A stretch of 64,000 bases of DNA, from the NCBI GenBank assembly GCA_020850415.1, contig JADZER010000059.1, forward strand, positions 1-64,000, read 5' to 3'. Each line of letters begins with the position of its first letter. Positions within the stretch are counted from its first letter, which is position 1. This DNA comes from Phycisphaerales bacterium. Its GTDB lineage: Bacteria > Planctomycetota > Phycisphaerae > Phycisphaerales > UBA1924. The position numbers and the translations under genes were made by a program. Below are positions 1 to 8,056 of the stretch, piece after piece. The notes below the pieces were generated by a model that saw only the letters and a list, made by a program, of their open reading frames with translations, was not told the DNA's origin and made no database searches.

Positions 1-113
1 CCCCTCCGCGGTGCGGAGGGGGACCGGAGGGGGGCCCGGAGTGCCCCGCCCCGGAGGCGTGCAGGCTGGAAGCCTGCACCACAAGGCTGGGACCCTCGCT
101 GGCGCTTCGGGCT
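1..113. repeat. Cluster of dispersed palindromic repeats
   Basis: Three elements sit together: a 9-bp stem hairpin at 1-21 (cccctccgc / gcggagggg), a 9-bp stem hairpin at 59-79 (gtgcaggct / agcctgcac, loop gga), and the unit ccctcgctggcgcttcgggc at 93-112. From general knowledge, units like the last one are highly dispersed in planctomycete chromosomes. They overlap the 3' part of the minus-strand frame at the left edge. Confidence 0.55.
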
Positions 114-490
114 CTGTCTTGAGGCAGGCGTGAAGGGGGGTAGAGGGCTCGGAGGGCGGCGGTGGCGGCGAGGCGTTTGTCGGTGGGGTTGGTGGCGGCG
201 CGGGCGGCGTCGAGGAGGGTTTGCGCGAGGGTGAGGGAGATGTGGTGGGACTGGAACTCGTGGTGGATGGCGTGGAGGTTGCGCAGGGCGCGGAGGAGAG
301 GTTGGGCCTCGGGGGATTCCAGGATGTGGGCGAGGTCGGCGCGGGTGAGGTTGTGGGATTGGGCGATGGCGTCGAGGTCGGCACCGGGAGTGGTGACGGC
401 TTCGAGGAGGGAGTCCAGGGGGGATGAGTGGGTGAGGGGGTGAATGGGTGAGGGGGTGTGGGAGCAGGGGATGGGTGGGGCGGTGGGCAT
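1..490 (-). CDS. Partial small protein with HTH-like segment (runs off left edge)
   Basis: The reading frame opens at an ATG at 490-488 and stays open to base 1, so the C-terminus lies outside the window. After a Pro/His/Ser-rich start (about 25 residues), the segment DLDAIAQSHNLTRADLAHIL (residues 38-57) has the spacing of a helix-turn-helix. It is followed by a helical Leu/Ala/His-rich stretch. Past about residue 123 the frame runs into dispersed repeat DNA (1-113), so the tail may be poorly conserved. A sigma70-like promoter overlapped by an inverted repeat lies directly upstream, which fits an autoregulated small DNA-binding protein, but that is inference. I do not recognise a named family. 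The strong third-position C bias of the codons supports real coding. Confidence 0.55.
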   Translation of the reverse strand, partial: MPTAPPIPCSHTPSPIHPLTHSSPLDSLLEAVTTPGADLDAIAQSHNLTRADLAHILESPEAQPLLRALRNLHAIHHEFQSHHISLTLAQTLLDAARAATNPTDKRLAATAALRALYPPSRLPQDRARSASEGPSLVVQASSLHASGAGHSGPPSGPPPHRGG

Positions 491-494
491 GGGT

Positions 495-531
495 GTGTAC
501 GGAATCTACACGGTGATCGGGGGCGTGTAAA
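495..531 (-). promoter_or_regulatory. Sigma70-like promoter with overlapping operator dyad
   Basis: On the minus strand TTTACA (531-526) and TAGATT (508-503) are separated by exactly 17 nt. The 17-bp dyad GTGTA-N7-TACAC (495-511) covers the -10 box and ends 4 nt before the ATG at 490. Transcription would start only a few bases before the start codon, giving a nearly leaderless message. A repressor bound to the dyad would block the promoter. The sequence match is direct; the function is inferred. Confidence 0.4.
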
Positions 532-845
532 GGTCGTGGTTTGGTTTTTTGGAGGAGTTTTTGGGGTGGGGATGGGGTTGGTGGGGCTCATAGGTCGGAT
601 GGGACTTATGGGACCTGTGGGGTGGGGATGCGGGGTGGGCGGGGGGTGCGGCACTGGTCAGCTGCGCGGGGCCTTCGCTGACCAGTGGCACGAGGAGGGA
701 GGTGGGGGCGGGGCCTGCGCTCCGCTGCGCTGCGCTTAGACGCCGGCACCCGGGGGGGTCGGGTGTGGGGGACGCACCTCCGCCTAGCTCGCGCTGCGCG
801 TGAGCGTGTCCCCCGCGGCGGTGCGGAGTGGGGGCCGGAATGGGG
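512..845. other. Intergenic region, low complexity, no convincing gene
   Basis: About 330 bases with G/T-rich low-complexity tracts (560-650) and a strong hairpin at 652-687. Open frames here have no recognisable domain and a composition unlike the neighbouring genes. Confidence 0.6.
652..687. repeat. 11-bp inverted repeat hairpin
   Basis: CACTGGTCAGC (652-662) pairs perfectly with GCTGACCAGTG (677-687) around a 14-nt loop. No T-run follows on either strand, so it is not a canonical intrinsic terminator. It may act as a terminator or mRNA-stabilising hairpin for the aminotransferase gene that ends at 846, or be a dispersed REP-like element. Confidence 0.5.
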
Positions 846-2117
846 TCAGCGGAGCTTGGCGAGGAAGTCTTCGAAGCGGTTCATGCCGGCGTTGATCTGG
901 TCTTCGCCGCAGGCGAAGGAGATGCGGACGCAGCGTTTGCCGCAGCCGCCGAAGTCTTCGCCGGGGACGAGGGCGATGTGGGCTTCTTCGAGGAGTGCTT
1001 CGCACATGTCGAGCGCGGAGTTGATGGGGCGTCCGGCGGCGGTGGTCCTGCCGAAGTAGCAGGAGACATCGGGGAAGGCGTAGAAGGCGCCGGTGGGCTT
1101 GGGGCAGACGAGGCCGTCGATCTTGGTGAGGCGTGAGTAGATGACCTCGGCGCGGTGGGCGAAGGCCTGGCGCATGCGTTCGATGTCGGCGTCGCACTTG
1201 GTGAGGGCGGTGCGGATGGCGGGGTAGACGAACGAGCAGATGTTGGTGGTCATCTGGCCCTGGAGGGTGCCGACGGCCTGGATGAACTCCTTGCCGAAGT
1301 CGCCGGGCATGGCGGCGTAGCCGACGCGCCAGCCGGTCATGGAGTAGGCCTTGCTCATGCCGTTGAGGGTGAGGACGCGGTCGGCGATGGCGGGGATGGA
1401 GCCGATGGAGAAGTGGTCCATGCCGCCGTAGATGATTTTCTCGTAGATCTCGTCGGAGAGGACGATGAGGTCGGGGCAGGTGGTGGCGACGGCCTCCTCG
1501 ATGACGGCGGCGAGGGCGCGGAGTTCGTCGGGGGAGTACATGGTGCCGCAGGGGTTGGAGGGGCTGTTGAGGATGAGGAGGCGCGAGCGTGGTGTGACGG
1601 CTTCGCGGAGCTGCTGTGGGGAGATTTTGAAGTCGTCGGCGGGGGAGGTGGGGAGTTCGACGACCTCGCCGCCGGCCATGTGGGCGATGGGTGCGTAGCT
1701 GACCCATGCGGGGACTGGGAGGAGGACCTCCCAGGGGGCCTCGCCCTCGGCTGGGGGGTCGAGGAGGCAGTGGCAGCAGACATAGAGGGAGTGCTTGCCG
1801 CCGGCGGAGATGGCGACATGGTCGCCGGTGAGGCCGGCGATGCCGTTCTCGCGGGTGAGCTTTTCGGCGATGGCGGCCCGGGTTTCGGGGTCGCCGAGTG
1901 TGGGCATGTACTTGGTTTGGCCGGCGAGCATTGCGTCGATGGCGGCCTGCTTGATGGGCTGGGGGGTGTCGAAGTCGGGCTCTCCGAGGGAGAAGCTGAG
2001 GACATCGATGCCGGCGCGTTTCATGGCCTTTGCGCGGTTGCCGAAGGCGACCGTGACCGAGGGGTGCATGGAGGCGACCCGGTGGGCGACGGAGAGGTTG
2101 TGGGTGGTGGGTGGCAT
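846..2117 (-). CDS. PLP-dependent aminotransferase, class I (aspartate aminotransferase-like)
   Basis: The 423-residue product matches fold-type I aminotransferases. It has the N-terminal substrate-binding segment [12 protein letters not shown], the cofactor-binding SNPCGT stretch, and the PLP lysine in [13 protein letters not shown] (Lys256). It transfers the amino group between an amino acid (probably aspartate, or a related dicarboxylic or aromatic amino acid) and 2-oxoglutarate in the cytoplasm. The ATG at 2117 gives the usual family start, about 12 residues before the conserved [11 protein letters not shown] helix. An ATG at 2126 is equally possible, as neither has a strong Shine-Dalgarno site. 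The open frame continues far upstream through the rpsO region, but that extension is antisense noise. The gene diverges from rpsO. Exact substrate specificity cannot be read from sequence. Confidence 0.9.
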   Translation of the reverse strand: MPPTTHNLSVAHRVASMHPSVTVAFGNRAKAMKRAGIDVLSFSLGEPDFDTPQPIKQAAIDAMLAGQTKYMPTLGDPETRAAIAEKLTRENGIAGLTGDHVAISAGGKHSLYVCCHCLLDPPAEGEAPWEVLLPVPAWVSYAPIAHMAGGEVVELPTSPADDFKISPQQLREAVTPRSRLLILNSPSNPCGTMYSPDELRALAAVIEEAVATTCPDLIVLSDEIYEKIIYGGMDHFSIGSIPAIADRVLTLNGMSKAYSMTGWRVGYAAMPGDFGKEFIQAVGTLQGQMTTNICSFVYPAIRTALTKCDADIERMRQAFAHRAEVIYSRLTKIDGLVCPKPTGAFYAFPDVSCYFGRTTAAGRPINSALDMCEALLEEAHIALVPGEDFGGCGKRCVRISFACGEDQINAGMNRFEDFLAKLR

Positions 2118-2255
2118 GGGGACCATAGGGTATGGCGTCCGCGGCCCGAACGGGCCCCCGATGCACGAGCCGTCTGGGTCCATGCGGGGGTCATGCGGGG
2201 GGCGTGCAGGGCCCGGGGGAGGGGTGGGGGCTGGTCTGGGGGGTGGGGGCGGGAG

Positions 2256-2284
2256 TTGATCGGGGGAACGGCGGGGCCTAGGAT
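2256..2284 (+). promoter_or_regulatory. Putative sigma70 promoter of rpsO
   Basis: TTGATC (2256-2261) and TAGGAT (2279-2284) are separated by 17 nt, which predicts a start near 2291 and a leader of about 110 nt before rpsO. In other bacteria rpsO leaders can be bound by S15; I could not recognise a specific S15-binding fold here. Confidence 0.4.
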
Positions 2285-2399
2285 GGCAGCCCGATCGCAC
2301 GCGGGCGGACCGGTGTCGGTTCGTCCCGTGGGGCGGGAATTGCACGCGATGGGCCCGGACAGGGAGTCTTGGCTCGTCCCAGAGGTATCGAGGCAACTG

Positions 2400-2669
2400 A
2401 TGTCGAGCGCGACCGAAGCCCGCACCCAGATCATCTCCGACTTCGCCACCAGCGAGGGCGACACCGGTTCGCCGCAGGTCCAGATCGCGCTGCTGACGCA
2501 CCGGATCAAGGAGCTGTCGGAGCACCTCCGTGACCACCGCAAGGACTTCCACTCGCGTCGCGGGTTGCTGCAGATGGTGAGCCGTCGTAACCGGTTGCTG
2601 CGGTATCTGGCGCGGAAGGACCGCGCGGCGTATCTCGACACGATCGGCAAGCTGGGCTTGCGCAAGTAA
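2400..2669 (+). CDS. rpsO: 30S ribosomal protein S15
   Basis: The 89-residue product has the full S15 length and signatures: [15 protein letters not shown] (residues 22-36), [19 protein letters not shown] and the closing [13 protein letters not shown] helix. S15 is a primary 16S rRNA-binding protein that organises the central domain of the small subunit. The ATG at 2400 gives the standard N-terminus. The gene precedes pnp, the same rpsO-pnp order known in many bacteria, but a strong terminator (2680-2714) and 180 nt of leader lie between them, so pnp probably also has its own transcription. Confidence 0.97.
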   Translation: MSSATEARTQIISDFATSEGDTGSPQVQIALLTHRIKELSEHLRDHRKDFHSRRGLLQMVSRRNRLLRYLARKDRAAYLDTIGKLGLRK

Positions 2670-2679
2670 CGATTCCACG

Positions 2680-2714
2680 ACCCGCCGACGGAAGCGTCGG
2701 CGGGTTTCGTTTTA
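2680..2714 (+). terminator. Rho-independent terminator after rpsO
   Basis: An 11-bp perfect stem (ACCCGCCGACG / CGTCGGCGGGT) with a GAAG tetraloop is followed by TTCGTTTTA, starting 11 nt after the rpsO stop. Confidence 0.88.
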
Positions 2715-2751
2715 TCCCGTATCCGTTCGCAGCCCCGGACAAGCACGCAGC

Positions 2752-2783
2752 GGCAGTGGGCACCGGTCAGTCTGACGACTGCC
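2752..2783 (+). other. Possible stem-loop in the pnp leader
   Basis: GGCAGT (2752-2757) pairs with ACTGCC (2778-2783), with an inner CAGTC/GACTG stem. It lies about 110 nt upstream of the pnp start codon. In enterobacteria a leader hairpin mediates pnp autoregulation; a similar role here is only an analogy. Confidence 0.25.
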
Positions 2784-2894
2784 CCATGCCTTCTGCCTCT
2801 CGGGCCCCGCGGGGACTGCGAGAGCCAGCGACCGCCGGTCAATCAGGATCGGATCCGGCGTCCGGCGGCCGCGCAGCAGAAGGCAACGAAAGAC

Positions 2895-5072
2895 ATGACA
2901 GCCAAGAACCTCGGAACCGTCCGCGTCGAGCGCGAGATCGGCGGCCGCACGCTCATTCTCCAGACTGGCAAGGTCGCTCGGCAGGCGAACGCGGCGGTGA
3001 TCGCCAGCTATGGGGGCAGCACGGTGCTTGCGACGGTGGTGCGCGACAAGCCGCGTGAGGGGATCGACTTCTTCCCGATGCAGGTGGACTACCGGGAGAA
3101 GCTGAGCGCGGCGGGGAAGTTCCCCGGCGGGTTCCGCAAGCGTGAGGGCGCGCCGAACGAGAAGGAAATCCTGACGATGCGGATGATCGACCGCCCGATC
3201 AGGCCGCTGTTCCCGGATGGGTTCGTGGACGAGATCCAGATCCAGGTGTGGGTGATGAGCCACGACGGTGAGAACGACACGGATGTGCTTGCGGGGACGG
3301 CGGCGTCGGCGGCGCTGGCGATCAGCAACGCGCCGTTCGACGGCCCCACGGCGACGGTGCGGGTGGGGCGTGTGCACACCGACGACGGGCCGCAGTATGT
3401 GATCAACCCGACGGTCTCGCAGCTGGATTTCTCGGATCTCGATCTGGTCCTGGCGGGGCACGCGGACGGGATCAACATGATCGAGGTGGGGGCGGCGGAG
3501 GTTCCGGACGAGGATGTGCTGGGGGCGATCGAGTTCGGGTACGAGCAGGTGAAGGCCACGCTCGCCCTGATCGGCGAGCTGGTGGAGAAGGCCGGTCAGG
3601 AGAAGGTCGCGGGCGGCTCGACGCTGCCGAGCGATGAGATCATGGCCAAGGTCAAGAAGCTGTGCGAGGCCGACATGCTGGCGGCCCGGCAGATCCGGGG
3701 CAAGCAGGAGCGCAACACCCGCATCAGCGAGATGAAGACGGCCCTGCTCGACAAGCATTTCACCATCAATGACTCGGGGACCTACGCGGACTACACGGCC
3801 AGCGCGAAGGCGCGGTCGCAGGCGTCCGAGGCGTTCCGGACGCTCGAGAAGAAGTGCACCCGCAAGCTGATCGCCGAGAAGCAGGCCAGGGCCGACGGGC
3901 GGAAGCCCCGCGAGATCCGCGAGATCGAGTGCGAGGTCGGCGTGTTCGAGCGGACGCACGGCTCGGCGTTCTTCCAGCGCGGCGAGACGCAGAGCCTGGT
4001 GAGCTGCACGCTCGGCACGGCCAAGGACGAGCAGATCGTCGACGGGCTGCTCCCCGAGTACTCCAAGAAGTTCACGCTGCACTACAACTTCCCGCCCTTC
4101 TGCACGGGCGAGGCCAAGCGGATCATGGGCCCCGGCCGGCGCGAGATCGGCCACGGCGCCCTGGCCGAGCGGTCGCTCATGGCCATCCTGCCCAGCCCGG
4201 AGGACTTCCCCTACACCGTCCGCCTCGTCAGCGACATCACCGAGTCCAACGGCTCCTCGTCGATGGCGTCGGTCTGCGGCGGGTGCCTGGCCCTGATGGA
4301 CGCGGGCGTCCCGATCAGCGGGACCTGCGCCGGCATCTCGGTCGGGCGCTTCACCGATGAGAACGGCGGCAACGAGCTGTTCGTGACCGACATCATCGGC
4401 GAGGAGGACTTCTTCGGCGACATGGACTTCAAGGTCTCCGGCACCCGCGAGGGGATCACGGGCATCCAGCTGGACCTCAAGGCCCGCGGCCTGGTGCTCG
4501 ACCAGATAAAGGTGATCTTCGAGCAGGCCAAGCAGGGCCGCTTCGAGATCATCGAGACGATGGAGCGGTGCATCCCGGCCCCGCGTCCGGAGATCAGCCC
4601 GCTGGCTCCGAAGATGGTCACGCTGCAGATCGCGGTGGACAAGATCGGCAAGCTCATCGGCCCGGGCGGCAAGATGATCCGCGCCCTGCAGGACAAGTAC
4701 GGTGTCAACATCGATGTCGAGGACGACGGCACGGTGATGATCAGCGGCACGAACGGCCCGTCCGTCGAGGCCGCCCACGCCGAGGTGTCCGCCCTCTGCG
4801 AGGAGATCAAGGTCGGGACGATCTACGAGGGTAAGGTCGTCTCCACCAAGGACTTCGGGGCGTTCATCGAGCTTGCCCCGGGGACCGACGGGATGTGCCA
4901 CATCTCCGAGCTGGCCGACGGCTATGTGAAGAGCGTGACGGATGTTGTCAAGATCGGCGACATCGTGAGGGTGAAGGTCATCCTGGTTGACGAGCAGGGG
5001 CGGATCAAGCTCAGCCGCAAGCAGGCCATGGCCAAGCCCGCCAGGGCCGAGGAACAGCCCGTCGAGGCCTGA
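2895..5072 (+). CDS. pnp: Polyribonucleotide nucleotidyltransferase (PNPase)
   Basis: The 725-residue product has the complete PNPase architecture. Two RNase PH-like domains make up most of the first 560 residues (EKLSAAGKFPGGFRKREG, RMIDRPIRPLFPDG near the N-terminus; SDITESNGSSSMASVCGG in the second). A KH domain carries IGKLIGPGGKMIR (residues 584-596), and a C-terminal S1 domain covers about 637-708 (GAFIELAPGTDGMCHISEL). The enzyme degrades RNA phosphorolytically from the 3' end and is a degradosome component. The start at 2895 gives the usual N-terminal sequence, although the preceding Shine-Dalgarno site is weak. It follows rpsO and is closed by its own terminator at 5131. Confidence 0.97.
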   Translation: MTAKNLGTVRVEREIGGRTLILQTGKVARQANAAVIASYGGSTVLATVVRDKPREGIDFFPMQVDYREKLSAAGKFPGGFRKREGAPNEKEILTMRMIDRPIRPLFPDGFVDEIQIQVWVMSHDGENDTDVLAGTAASAALAISNAPFDGPTATVRVGRVHTDDGPQYVINPTVSQLDFSDLDLVLAGHADGINMIEVGAAEVPDEDVLGAIEFGYEQVKATLALIGELVEKAGQEKVAGGSTLPSDEIMAKVKKLCEADMLAARQIRGKQERNTRISEMKTALLDKHFTINDSGTYADYTASAKARSQASEAFRTLEKKCTRKLIAEKQARADGRKPREIREIECEVGVFERTHGSAFFQRGETQSLVSCTLGTAKDEQIVDGLLPEYSKKFTLHYNFPPFCTGEAKRIMGPGRREIGHGALAERSLMAILPSPEDFPYTVRLVSDITESNGSSSMASVCGGCLALMDAGVPISGTCAGISVGRFTDENGGNELFVTDIIGEEDFFGDMDFKVSGTREGITGIQLDLKARGLVLDQIKVIFEQAKQGRFEIIETMERCIPAPRPEISPLAPKMVTLQIAVDKIGKLIGPGGKMIRALQDKYGVNIDVEDDGTVMISGTNGPSVEAAHAEVSALCEEIKVGTIYEGKVVSTKDFGAFIELAPGTDGMCHISELADGYVKSVTDVVKIGDIVRVKVILVDEQGRIKLSRKQAMAKPARAEEQPVEA

Positions 5073-5130
5073 TCCGGGCCCCGGACATCGGCCCGGGGGC
5101 CCTGTTCCGGGGGGAACATGCGACCAAACG

Positions 5131-5165
5131 CCAGCCCGGCACTTTCGCCGGGCTGGTGTTCTTCT
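5131..5165 (+). terminator. Rho-independent terminator after pnp
   Basis: A 10-bp stem (CCAGCCCGGC / GCCGGGCTGG) with loop actttc is followed by tgttcttct, 58 nt after the pnp stop. Confidence 0.8.
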
Positions 5166-5175
5166 GAATCAGGCC

Positions 5176-5365
5176 TTGACCTGCGGGCGGTATCTGGTAA
5201 TCTGGGTTGTCCGGCCCGGTCTGGTGCGCGGTAGCACCACCGGGCGGGGCTGCAGTCGCGCCGGTGCGTGGAGCCGGTGCGGGGTGTCCGCTTCCCGGGC
5301 AGCGGGCGGCCGGGTCTCGACCGGCCGCGGAGTTCGCACGCTGCCTCCAGTTTGGGGGTGTCCGG
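5176..5365 (+). promoter_or_regulatory. Promoter and long 5' leader of the cold-shock gene
   Basis: TTGACC (5176-5181) and TAATCT (5198-5203) are 16 nt apart, just after the pnp terminator. A start near 5210 gives a leader of about 155 nt, rich in complementary G/C runs. Known cspA-type mRNAs carry similarly long leaders that refold on cold shock; whether this one does is inference. Confidence 0.45.
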
Positions 5366-5653
5366 ATGAGCAGCCAGGACGAGCATGGCCGGCTCGTGGG
5401 AGTGAATGGCCAGGTGAAGTGGTTCGATCCCCGGAAGGGGTTCGGGTTCATCATCGGGCCGGAAGGGCAGGACATCTTCGTGCACTACTCGTGCATCGAG
5501 GGTGATGGTTTCCGCGTGCTCAAGGACGGCGCCGCGGTTGTGTATGACGCGGAGGAGTCCGACAAGGGCTGGAAGGCCACGAAGGTCGAGCGGGCGGACC
5601 CGCCGTCGGTGGTCGTGGCCCGCCCGCAGCACGCGAGGACCCCGAGGCGTTAG
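5366..5653 (+). CDS. Cold-shock domain protein
   Basis: This 95-residue cytoplasmic protein consists of one cold-shock (OB-fold) domain. RNP1 is KGFGFI (residues 24-29) and RNP2 is IFVHY (37-41), preceded by GQVKWFDPRKG. Such proteins bind single-stranded RNA or DNA and melt mRNA structure. It is longer than the usual 65-70 residues because of a 13-residue N-terminal extension and a basic C-terminal tail ending in RTPRR. The ATG at 5366 was chosen because the conserved domain begins soon after it; the frame is open further upstream but without a better start. It has its own promoter and a long leader. The histidine-kinase gene begins within about 25 nt of its stop. Confidence 0.93.
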   Translation: MSSQDEHGRLVGVNGQVKWFDPRKGFGFIIGPEGQDIFVHYSCIEGDGFRVLKDGAAVVYDAEESDKGWKATKVERADPPSVVVARPQHARTPRR

Positions 5654-5675
5654 TGACCCCGTCCTAGACTTGCCG

Positions 5676-6617
5676 GTGTTGCTCGGCGCCTTGTCTGTGG
5701 GGTTGCTGCTCGTTCCGGGGCCGGCCGGGGCGTCGGGGTCGGTTGCGCGCGGGCTCGGCCCGGGCCTGATCGGGTTCGCGATCGGCACGCTCCTGACCGT
5801 GCTCGTCACGATGGCCCTGGTCCGTCGCCACATGGCCCGGGTCCGTGCGGCCGACGCGCGGGCTCGGCGGGCCAAGCGCCTGGCCGAGCTTGGGGCCATG
5901 ACCAGGGGCCTCGCCCACGAGATCAAGAACCCCCTCTCCACCATCGGGCTCAATGTCCAGCTGCTCACCGAGAGCATCGAGGATCTCAGGCTCGACGAGG
6001 ATGACAGGGGGCCGCTGCTCCGGCGGCTGGGATCCCTCGGGCGGGAAGCCGAGCGGCTCCGCGGCATTCTGACCGACTTCCTGGAGTACGCGGGCGAGCT
6101 GCGCCTGGAGCCCCGGCCGGCCGACCTCAACGCCACGGTCGATGAGCTGATCGATTTCTTCCTGCCGCAGGCCGAATCGCAGGGTGTCCGGGTGCGGAGC
6201 GATCTGTCGCGGGGCGAGCTCGTCGCGTGGATCGACCCGCCGCACATCAAGCAGGCGGTGCTGAACCTGATGCTCAACGCCCTGCAGGCGATGTCCAAGC
6301 AGCCGGAGGGCGCTGCGCGTGAGCTGATCCTGCGCACGGGGCGCGAGACCGGGGAGGACCGCGAGTCGGTCGCGGTGCTGCATGTGATCGACACGGGGTC
6401 CGGGATCCCCGCGGAGGCGATCGAGCGGATCTTCGACCCCTACTTCACGACCAAGGCGGGTGGGTCCGGGCTCGGGCTTCCCACCGCGAGGCGGATCATC
6501 GAGGGCCACGGCGGGCGGCTGGAGGTCCACACCGAGCCGGGCAGGGGGACGGACTTCTCCGTCTCGCTCCCCTGCGAGCGCACCGAGATCCAGGGCGAGG
6601 GGCCCGCGAGGGGCTGA
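5676..6617 (+). CDS. Membrane-bound sensor histidine kinase (NtrB-like catalytic core)
   Basis: Two hydrophobic segments near the N-terminus (about residues 1-16 and 27-46) are followed by a HisKA domain with the H-box GLAHEIKNPLSTIG (phospho-acceptor His81) and a HATPase domain. The HATPase has the N-box NLMLNALQAM, G1 DTGSGIP, F-box FDPYFTTK and G2 GSGLGLPTARRI. The kinase autophosphorylates and would pass phosphate to a response regulator; none lies nearby. No PAS or periplasmic sensor domain is visible, so the signal is probably sensed in or near the membrane. The start is uncertain: the GTG at 5676 places the first membrane helix at the N-terminus, a TTG at 5670 is possible, and no ATG lies nearby in frame outside the csp gene. 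Confidence 0.85.
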   Translation: MLLGALSVGLLLVPGPAGASGSVARGLGPGLIGFAIGTLLTVLVTMALVRRHMARVRAADARARRAKRLAELGAMTRGLAHEIKNPLSTIGLNVQLLTESIEDLRLDEDDRGPLLRRLGSLGREAERLRGILTDFLEYAGELRLEPRPADLNATVDELIDFFLPQAESQGVRVRSDLSRGELVAWIDPPHIKQAVLNLMLNALQAMSKQPEGAARELILRTGRETGEDRESVAVLHVIDTGSGIPAEAIERIFDPYFTTKAGGSGLGLPTARRIIEGHGGRLEVHTEPGRGTDFSVSLPCERTEIQGEGPARG

Positions 6618-6662
6618 ATGTCCTGGGGGCGGGGCCGCGCCGGCCAGGGGCTTGGGTGCGGA

Positions 6663-6920
6663 CTACCGGGCGCCGTCGGCGGCCTGCTCGCCGTCGGCCA
6701 GCGTCGGGGCGAAGGACAGCTCGGCCGTCCATGCCGCGCCCGCTGCCTGTGGACCGAAGGCGATCACCGAGCCGTCTCCGGGCGTGGCGCCGCGGGAAAC
6801 GGCGCGGGAGGCGAAGTAGTCGGTGCGGGCGGACCCGCCTCCCGAGCAGCCCACGGCGGCGCCGAGGCCCAGGAACATCACCACCAGCCCAGCGGTACGA
6901 ACGGTGCGATGGCGAACCAT
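6663..6920 (-). CDS. Small lipoprotein of unknown function
   Basis: The 85-residue product starts with a basic n-region and a hydrophobic core ending in the lipobox-like AAVGC (Cys25), followed by SGGGS. That predicts a lipid-anchored envelope protein of about 60 mature residues. The remainder (YFASRAVSRG..., FGPQAAGAAWTAELSFAPT) has no motif I recognise. It faces away from the sugar isomerase-like gene across a 277-nt divergent gap and converges on the histidine kinase. The ATG at 6920 is the only start that gives the signal peptide. Confidence 0.6.
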   Translation of the reverse strand: MVRHRTVRTAGLVVMFLGLGAAVGCSGGGSARTDYFASRAVSRGATPGDGSVIAFGPQAAGAAWTAELSFAPTLADGEQAADGAR

Positions 6921-7197
6921 GAGGCGGATCCTCGATCCTCGGCGGGATGACGACGACCCCTGCGTATCGGCACCGTCCAATACGGGGTCCGCCTCGGTCC
7001 AGCATTCCGGCGGGGATTGGAGGTTGGCGCCGAACAGGGCAGCCGGTCGCGCCAGCCGTGCCGGTCGCGACGCTCGCTCGCCGGTCGTTATGGGCGGGCG
7101 CCCCGGGGGGGCGTCGGACTGCGGGCGGCAGGCTCCGCTACGATCCGTCCCGCTGCCGGGATCCACCCACGACCGAGATTGTGCGGAGAATCTGCCC

Positions 7198-8049
7198 ATG
7201 AAGCTCTCCTTCAGCACCGTTGCCTGCCCGGATTGGACGCTCGAACGGGTGATGAGTTTCGCCGACGAGCACGAGTACGACGGGGTGGAGCTGCGGACCT
7301 TCGGGTGGGGCGGGACCGAGCTGGCGTGCGACCCGGCCCTGACGGACGGGGCCAAGGTCCGGCGCCTGGCGATCGAGTCGGGCACGCACATCATGTGCTT
7401 GGGCACGAGCGTGAAGTTCGACGACAGGGTCTGGCCGCCGGTCCTGGGGCGCGCGCTGCCGGACCACGACCGGAGCGTCCAGGCGGGCCGCCGGTTCGTG
7501 GAACTCGCCAACGACATCGAGTGCCCGTGCGTTCGGGTCTTCGGGTTTGAGTCGCACGACGGCGAGAAGCGTGAGAAGACCGTCGAGCGCGTGGCCGAGC
7601 GCCTGCGGCTGGTGCTCGCCGCCGGCGCGAAGCGCCGCGTGAGGATCGTGCTCGAGAACGGCGGCTCGTTCGCGCGGGCCGAGCACCTTGCGGAGATCCT
7701 CGCGGCGTGCGAGAGCCCGTGGCTCGGCGCGTGCTACAACATCGCGGTGGGGGCGGAGGCGGGCGAGCGCGTCGAGGACGGGATCGATCTGCTGGCCGAC
7801 CGGCTGTGGACGGTGAAGCTCAAGGACCTGCGCGGGCGCGAGCCGGTCGAGATCGGTCACGGCGACACGCCGCTCGCCGCGGGCGTGAAGCGCCTGGCGC
7901 ACGCGGGCTTCGACGGCTGGCTTGTCGTGGAGTGGATGCGGTTCTGGCGGCCCGAGCTGGCCGAGGCGGGGGGCGTGCTGACCCGTGCGATGGCCACACT
8001 CCAGCGGTGGATCGCCGAGGCCCGGGCCGGCGCGGCGGTGGGGGCCTGA
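7198..8049 (+). CDS. Sugar phosphate isomerase/epimerase-like TIM barrel protein
   Basis: The 283-residue product fits the xylose-isomerase-like TIM-barrel family. It has N-terminal KLSFSTVACPDW, YDGVELRTFGW, a central RIVLENGG strand and C-terminal LKDLRG plus GFDGWLVVEW. Members isomerise or epimerise keto-sugars, inositol derivatives or hydroxypyruvate using a divalent metal bound by Glu, Asp and His residues of the barrel; the substrate here is unknown. The ATG at 7198 is preceded by GGAG at the right distance. No signal peptide is present, so it is cytoplasmic. The queG start lies 7 nt after its stop, suggesting co-transcription. Confidence 0.85.
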   Translation: MKLSFSTVACPDWTLERVMSFADEHEYDGVELRTFGWGGTELACDPALTDGAKVRRLAIESGTHIMCLGTSVKFDDRVWPPVLGRALPDHDRSVQAGRRFVELANDIECPCVRVFGFESHDGEKREKTVERVAERLRLVLAAGAKRRVRIVLENGGSFARAEHLAEILAACESPWLGACYNIAVGAEAGERVEDGIDLLADRLWTVKLKDLRGREPVEIGHGDTPLAAGVKRLAHAGFDGWLVVEWMRFWRPELAEAGGVLTRAMATLQRWIAEARAGAAVGA

Positions 8050-8056
8050 CGCCGGC

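Noticed and set aside
506..691. A 61-codon minus-strand frame in the first intergenic region
   Set aside because: His/Pro/Ser low complexity translated from a G/T-rich tract; no start signal.
1155..2399. Plus-strand open frame running into rpsO as if S15 had a 415-residue N-terminal extension
   Set aside because: The upstream part is antisense to the aminotransferase and Gly/Val/Asp-rich; S15 is complete from 2400.
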